Of a stretch of DNA of 64,000 nucleotides, positions 59,686 to 64,000 are shown piece after piece. A model generated the notes under the pieces. The model did no database searches. It was not told the origin of the DNA and saw nothing but the letters and a program-made list of their open reading frames with translations. How positions within the stretch are numbered: the first letter of the stretch is position 1; each line of letters starts with the position of its first letter. Source of the DNA: Desulfomonile tiedjei (GTDB lineage: Bacteria > Desulfobacterota > Desulfomonilia > Desulfomonilales > Desulfomonilaceae); NCBI GenBank assembly GCA_016212925.1, contig JACRDF010000052.1:1-64000 (forward strand), given 5' to 3'. Both the position numbers and the translations under genes were made by a program.

Positions 59686-62505
59686 ATGTGCGCTCACCTT
59701 AAGGCCAATCTCGGAGGAAAAGTCGTGACCTCCGTGACGCCTGCGGCCGCGGTGCTTTCGACGGTTCTCGGTTTGGTCGTGCTGGCCGAGTGGGCGGCCG
59801 AGTCCCTGCAAATTGCCCGTGTCCAAATCCAGTTTGTGCCTATGGCTCCTGCCACGGCCCTGTGCTTTGCGTTCCTCGGCCTGGTCCTGCTCTGCCATCG
59901 GCGAGGATCCACAAACCAAGTGCTCAGGGTCGCCATGCCCCTGATGGCAGGCTTTGTGTTGATTTTCAGTGCCATTCTCTTCATCCAATTTGTATCCGAG
60001 TGGCGTCTGGACATAGAGCGATGGATCGCGCCGGAAACCACCTTTTCGCAAGGGGTGGCAGTTGGCCGGATGTCGCCGCTGACCTCGGTGCTGTTTGTCC
60101 TACTGTCCCTGGCTACTTGGCCCCCCTTTCCTCGGTTGTCGGATGCTCGTTCGCGGAACCTGGTGTCCCAAGGACTCGCTCTTCTAGTCTTTGGCGTTGC
60201 GGCTGTTCTGGCTATCGGCTACTGGTTTGGCACTCCTCTGCTCTATGGTGGAAAGCTCATCCCCGTTGCCCTGCCGACGGCCATTGGGTTTATTCTGCTT
60301 GGGGTCGGTCTGCTGTTCGATGGACCGGATTCTCTACTTTTTCGCTTAGCGGTGAGTGATTCCGTATTCGCTCGATTCACCCGAATGGCAGTACCGGGTT
60401 CCATCGCAATCATATTGGTGGGGGGCTGGTTCACTCTGACGGTAATCTCACGGGCGGATGCACCTTACAGGGTGGTCTCGGTAGGTGTCACAGCGGTCTT
60501 GACAGCAGCGCTGGTAGCTTTTCTGATGAGCGCGGTTGCGCGGCATGTCCAAGCCGCCGTTAGTAGCGCAGATTCGGCGCTACGAGAAAGTGAGCAGAAA
60601 TATCGGTCCCTCGTGACGAACATTCCGGATATTGTCTGGACTACCGATAGCTACGGTAACACTACCTTCGTCAGCTCCAATGTGGAAAGCATACTGGGAT
60701 TTACTTCGGAAGAGCTTTGTGAAAATGGGCGCAATTCCTGGTTGAGCAGAATAGACCCCGAGGATGCCGAAAAAGTGAAAAAGGCTTTTGACGCCCTCTT
60801 CAAGGATCGATTGCCCTTTGAAATTGAGTACAGGGTCCGGCGAAAAGATGGGACGCTGATATGGCTGCGAGACAGAGCTTTAGCCCCTTACGAAAAAGAC
60901 GGGGTGTGTTTTGCCGACGGCATTTCCTCCGATGTCACCAAGCGCAAGCTCGCCGAGCTAGCACTCGGAGATAACCTCCAATTCGTGCAGAATCTCATGC
61001 AGGCAATTCCCAATCCCGTCTTTTACAAGGGCGTGGACGGTAGGTACTGGGGCTGCAATCCAGCTTGTGAGGAGTTCCTGGGCCTTCCCGCTGATTCGAT
61101 TGTTGGAAAAACCGTGTACGATATTGCTCCCCCAGAAGTCGCGGATGAATATAGGCGACGAGACCAGGATCTGTTTAATAATCCGGGGGTTCAGATTTAT
61201 GAGTATAAAATGATTCGTGCGGATGGGGCAGAGCGTAATGTGGTGTTCTACAAGTCGACGTTCACCGACTCATTTGGGAAAGTGGCGGGCCTTATAGCGG
61301 TCGTCATGGACATCACGGAAATGAGGAGAGCGGAAGCAGAGCGCGAGCAGTACAGGAACCAACTTCTGCAATCGCAGAAAATGGAAGCAATTGGTACCCT
61401 CACCGGTGGCATCGCTCACGATTTCAACAACATGCTTACCGTAATACTCGGTTACTCCGAGATGCTCCTTTTGGACAAGAAAGAAGGCCAGGCAGGATAT
61501 GACGATCTGCAGAAGATAGCTCAGACGGCTCTTAACGGCGCGGAGTTGGTCAAGAGGCTGCTGGTATTCAGCCGGCAGGCGGAGATGAAGCCTGTCCCAT
61601 TGAATCTGAACCACCAAATTGAGCAGCTCAAGAAATTGCTGTCCCGAACCTTGCCTAAGATGATTGACATAGTGGTGGACCTGGTCGATCAACCGGCGCT
61701 GATCAGCGCAGACCCTTCACAAATGGATCAGATGATGATGTACCTTGCGCTGAATTCGGCAGAGGCTATGCCGGAAGGAGGCCGTTTATCCATCGAAACG
61801 AAGAATGTCCTTTTGGACGAAGAGTACTGCCGAGCCCATGGCGAAGTGAAGCCGGGTCCTTATTTAATGTTCGGTGTTTCGGACACAGGCCAAGGAATGG
61901 ACCAGGAAACCCTGGAGCGAATATTCGAGCCCTTCTTTACCACAAAGATGAGAGATTCGCGCAAAGGAACCGGCCTGGGCCTGTCCGTTGTGCGAGGCAT
62001 CGTTGAGCAACACAACGGTCACGTTACGTGCGAAAGTCAAATCGGTCGGGGTACAACGTTCAGAATATACTTTTCTGCCATAGAGCCAGATGAACAGCCG
62101 GAGGATGTTGCAGAGCATGCACCACCCTTAGGTCGCAAAGAGACAATTCTGCTGGTGGACGACGAAGACCTCGTGAGAGATTTGGGACAGCGGATTCTTG
62201 AACGCTCAGGGTATCGTGTTTTTACCGCGGCCAATGGAAAAGAGGCTTTGGCGCTTTACAAGAAGGAGCAGCCCAACATCTCCCTCGTGATACTCGATCT
62301 CATCATGCCCGAAATTAGTGGAAGGCAATGTCTGCAGGAAATGCAGAAGCTGAATCCAAGCGTGAGGGTGTTGGTGGCAACAGGATTTTCACCGGATTCT
62401 CTGACGCGGGAAGCACTTGAAAAAGCCACAAAGGGTTTGGTTGCCAAGCCGTATGATATGCGACAGCTTCTGCAATCGGTCCGAGATGCTTTGGACGCGG
62501 AGTGA
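59686..62505 (+). CDS. Hybrid sensor histidine kinase with eight TM helices, two PAS domains and receiver domain
   Basis: 939 residues. About eight transmembrane helices occupy residues 10-290 (for example VLIFSAILFIQFV, GLALLVFGVAAVLAIGYWFG, SIAIILVGGWFTLTVIS). A PAS domain lies at about 305-420 (IPDIVWTTDSYGNTTFVSSN) and a second at about 435-550. HisKA has the phospho-His in GGIAHDFNNMLTVILGY, then the HATPase has DTGQGMDQETLERIFEPFF and GTGLGLSVVRGI. The C-terminal receiver has acidic DDED, phospho-Asp in LVILDLIMPEISG and Lys in AKPYD. It is a membrane sensor that autophosphorylates and passes phosphate internally. No response regulator with output domain is adjacent. GGAG precedes ATG 59686. 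Confidence 0.93.
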   Translation: MCAHLKANLGGKVVTSVTPAAAVLSTVLGLVVLAEWAAESLQIARVQIQFVPMAPATALCFAFLGLVLLCHRRGSTNQVLRVAMPLMAGFVLIFSAILFIQFVSEWRLDIERWIAPETTFSQGVAVGRMSPLTSVLFVLLSLATWPPFPRLSDARSRNLVSQGLALLVFGVAAVLAIGYWFGTPLLYGGKLIPVALPTAIGFILLGVGLLFDGPDSLLFRLAVSDSVFARFTRMAVPGSIAIILVGGWFTLTVISRADAPYRVVSVGVTAVLTAALVAFLMSAVARHVQAAVSSADSALRESEQKYRSLVTNIPDIVWTTDSYGNTTFVSSNVESILGFTSEELCENGRNSWLSRIDPEDAEKVKKAFDALFKDRLPFEIEYRVRRKDGTLIWLRDRALAPYEKDGVCFADGISSDVTKRKLAELALGDNLQFVQNLMQAIPNPVFYKGVDGRYWGCNPACEEFLGLPADSIVGKTVYDIAPPEVADEYRRRDQDLFNNPGVQIYEYKMIRADGAERNVVFYKSTFTDSFGKVAGLIAVVMDITEMRRAEAEREQYRNQLLQSQKMEAIGTLTGGIAHDFNNMLTVILGYSEMLLLDKKEGQAGYDDLQKIAQTALNGAELVKRLLVFSRQAEMKPVPLNLNHQIEQLKKLLSRTLPKMIDIVVDLVDQPALISADPSQMDQMMMYLALNSAEAMPEGGRLSIETKNVLLDEEYCRAHGEVKPGPYLMFGVSDTGQGMDQETLERIFEPFFTTKMRDSRKGTGLGLSVVRGIVEQHNGHVTCESQIGRGTTFRIYFSAIEPDEQPEDVAEHAPPLGRKETILLVDDEDLVRDLGQRILERSGYRVFTAANGKEALALYKKEQPNISLVILDLIMPEISGRQCLQEMQKLNPSVRVLVATGFSPDSLTREALEKATKGLVAKPYDMRQLLQSVRDALDAE

Positions 62506-62691
62506 AATGTTGCCGCATCGGCACCCACATGAGTATCACAAATGCCGAAACAAGATGTTCTTTAACCGCTCTTACTAATTGTATCTCGATCGACCTCCAA
62601 GACCTCGTCATTCAAATCAGTCCTACGCAAATAATTGCTGCTGATACTAAACATTAATTTCAGTATGATTGAGCCAGACCATATAAATTAC

Positions 62692-62720
62692 TTGGCTTTA
62701 ATACGAAAACATGCTAAAAT
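62692..62720 (+). promoter_or_regulatory. Candidate promoter of the barrel-protein gene
   Basis: TTGGCT (62692-62697), 17-bp spacer, TAAAAT (62715-62720) in an AT-rich stretch that contrasts with the surrounding GC-rich sequence, 80 bp before the start codon. Confidence 0.5.
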
Positions 62721-62799
62721 TCATGCCAAAATCTCCGTCAATAATGCCACTTAAATCTTAGGGTTTATTCCGTATGTAATGTCGGGTGTGGAGTCCTCA

Positions 62800-64000
62800 A
62801 TGCCTTCAGCGCAAATCCGTGTTCTGATAGTTGTGCTATCAGCATGCCTCGGTTTTTGCTTACCGGTTTTTTCTGCTGATCTCCCACAATCCCCAATGGG
62901 ACCATCTGAACTTCGCAGTGTAATTGATACGCCGCGGCCGAACCCGCCTGGTTCAGGACAAATCGCCGAGTTGGATTCCGTGCCGTTCTCCAGTTCGATG
63001 TTCCCCTGGCTGACTTCTCTAGTCCCGAATCTCCAGCTTGGTTTTCTGTACAATATTGGGCCAAACATAAGGACAGGCAGGTTTACAGCGGATTATTTGC
63101 TCCCTGTCAATGCGGGCAAAGGCTCTATATTGTTCGGTGAGGCCCATTTCGAAAACCAGGACTTCTGGCGTCGCCCGAATGCCGCGGCGGAGTACAGAAT
63201 AGATATTTCGCTTGGCGGCGGGTTCAGAAAATTGGTGAACGGCAATACATTTTTGGGCCTGAACGGTTTCTACGATTCCACGAAAGTGTTTGGTCAATGG
63301 TATTCCTCCGGCGGCCTTGGTCTGGAAATGGCCGCTGTTCTTGGAGGTGATTCGGCCGTTGACCTGAATTTTAATTATTACGGCGACATTTTCAATCGCG
63401 ATGTGCTCGTCAATGTCTTCCGGAATGGCCGCGGAAGCTACGATGTGGAAGCAGGCTATTCTCAATCTTTATTCAACCAGGCTTTTGACCTGAGATTGAA
63501 GGCGGTAGGCTATCAGTTCGACATTGGCGAGAAAGTTTACGGTTGGCGCACGGGCGGAGATCTTACAACCAAAAACGGAACGTTCACCATACGATATGAG
63601 CATGGCCACGATCGCATTGCCGGATCTTATAATACCATCGGCGGTTTTGTGAATGTCGGGGTGCAATTGGACAATCTCTTGAAGCTGGAAAGCCCTTTCA
63701 CAGCGCCCGAGCCTGTATTCAAGAGCCCGCGCAATCTGGAGCGGATGCTGACTCAACAGGTTCACCGAAACTGGCACCTGCCTAATTCGGTGGTGTTCGC
63801 ACGCAGCGCCAACTCTATGTCCGCCGCTGCCCAAAAGCCGTTCTTCAACTTCAGTATTTCGGATCCCTTAGCGAACTCCATAGTCAGGGCCAAGACCTTA
63901 GGCGAAACCCATACGGTCATACAAATAACACCAGGCTGGGATTCCTGCCCGGCTGTGTTCGTTGCTTCCACACAGTCGCTTTCTGTCGAGAACTACAACA
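62800..64000 (+). CDS. Outer-membrane beta-barrel protein resembling inverse autotransporters (partial at window end)
   Basis: The frame is open from 62800 to the end of the window (400 codons seen). A signal peptide (QIRVLIVVLSACLGFCLPVF, cleaved near SA) is followed by a low-complexity linker and then alternating amphipathic strands with many aromatic ends: GFLYNIGPNIRTGRFTADYL, NGNTFLGLNGFYDSTKVFGQ, DLNFNYYGDIFNR, FTIRYEHGHDRI. This order (barrel first, passenger later) and the GLNGFYDS-type strand recall the inverse autotransporter/intimin barrel family. From about residue 330 the barrel ends and a different domain begins. GGAG six bases upstream favours ATG 62800; ATG 62779 is an alternative. 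Its function depends on the part beyond the window. Confidence 0.7.
   Translation, partial: MPSAQIRVLIVVLSACLGFCLPVFSADLPQSPMGPSELRSVIDTPRPNPPGSGQIAELDSVPFSSSMFPWLTSLVPNLQLGFLYNIGPNIRTGRFTADYLLPVNAGKGSILFGEAHFENQDFWRRPNAAAEYRIDISLGGGFRKLVNGNTFLGLNGFYDSTKVFGQWYSSGGLGLEMAAVLGGDSAVDLNFNYYGDIFNRDVLVNVFRNGRGSYDVEAGYSQSLFNQAFDLRLKAVGYQFDIGEKVYGWRTGGDLTTKNGTFTIRYEHGHDRIAGSYNTIGGFVNVGVQLDNLLKLESPFTAPEPVFKSPRNLERMLTQQVHRNWHLPNSVVFARSANSMSAAAQKPFFNFSISDPLANSIVRAKTLGETHTVIQITPGWDSCPAVFVASTQSLSVENYN

Noticed and set aside
1-64000. tRNA or rRNA genes
   Set aside because: No cloverleaf ending in a CCA-type acceptor or rRNA-like conserved segment was noticed by reading; a dedicated tRNA search was not possible here.

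Overview
The window looks like the chromosome of a Gram-negative, probably anaerobic or sulfate-reducing/syntrophic deltaproteobacterium (Desulfobacterota). This is inferred from the periplasmic binding-protein transporters, TRAP/TTT-type uptake, an outer-membrane barrel protein, duplicated LIV transporters, a molybdenum hydroxylase, an Fe-S protein carrying an SCP2 domain, and many palindromic dispersed repeats. It is inference from gene content, not a taxonomic measurement. No rRNA, tRNA, CRISPR array, prophage or complete insertion sequence was seen.

Region 1 (1-14531). The left edge carries what looks like the 3' end (domains V and VI) of a group II intron. Then comes a long minus-strand catabolic locus, read from right to left: IclR regulator, TctB, TctA, TctC, a TRAP-type (DctP) binding protein, a palindrome-rich gap, a degenerate M24 peptidase homologue, a Gfo/Idh/MocA oxidoreductase, an IolB-like isomerase, a KDPG-type aldolase, a LarA-like hydroxyacid racemase homologue, a zinc alcohol dehydrogenase, a D-2-hydroxyacid dehydrogenase and an FGGY sugar kinase. 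Short gaps and 4-14 bp overlaps suggest one or two transcripts for uptake and breakdown of a sugar acid or related hydroxy-acid. The LarA homologue lacks the lysine that normally holds the nickel-pincer cofactor.

Region 2 (14532-21416). A repeat-rich spacer is followed by a metallo-beta-lactamase-fold hydrolase, a tandem-repeat membrane protein, a small unknown protein, the translation GTPase TypA/BipA, and toxin-antitoxin debris: a truncated AbrB-type antitoxin, and an intact small antitoxin gene next to a RelE/ParE toxin broken by an in-frame stop.

Region 3 (21417-43474). Two mirror-image LIV (branched-chain amino-acid type) ABC loci, each headed by a FadR-type GntR regulator of the same subfamily. 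The plus-strand locus ends in a methylmalonate-semialdehyde-type dehydrogenase. The minus-strand locus couples a three-subunit molybdenum hydroxylase, two near-duplicate binding proteins, LivGFMH, a TIM-barrel isomerase-like protein and a D-2-hydroxyacid dehydrogenase. An enoyl-CoA hydratase lies divergently. The substrates are probably small organic acids, amides or heterocycles rather than leucine; that is inference.

Region 4 (43475-64000). A fumarate-reductase-like flavoprotein; a metal-efflux cluster (CzcB/CzcA-like plus three small exported proteins, no outer-membrane channel gene); a trans-sulfuration enzyme; a ferredoxin-SCP2 fusion with its TetR regulator and a perfect 16-bp operator candidate; an ABM-domain protein; an exported MsrA-MsrB fusion; a condensation/acyltransferase-fold protein; an eight-TM hybrid histidine kinase; and, running off the right edge, an outer-membrane beta-barrel protein resembling inverse autotransporters.

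The intergenic spaces hold several families of hairpin repeats, including a REP-like family with a constant GGTGCCAC end and a variable stem, seen twice as inverted pairs.
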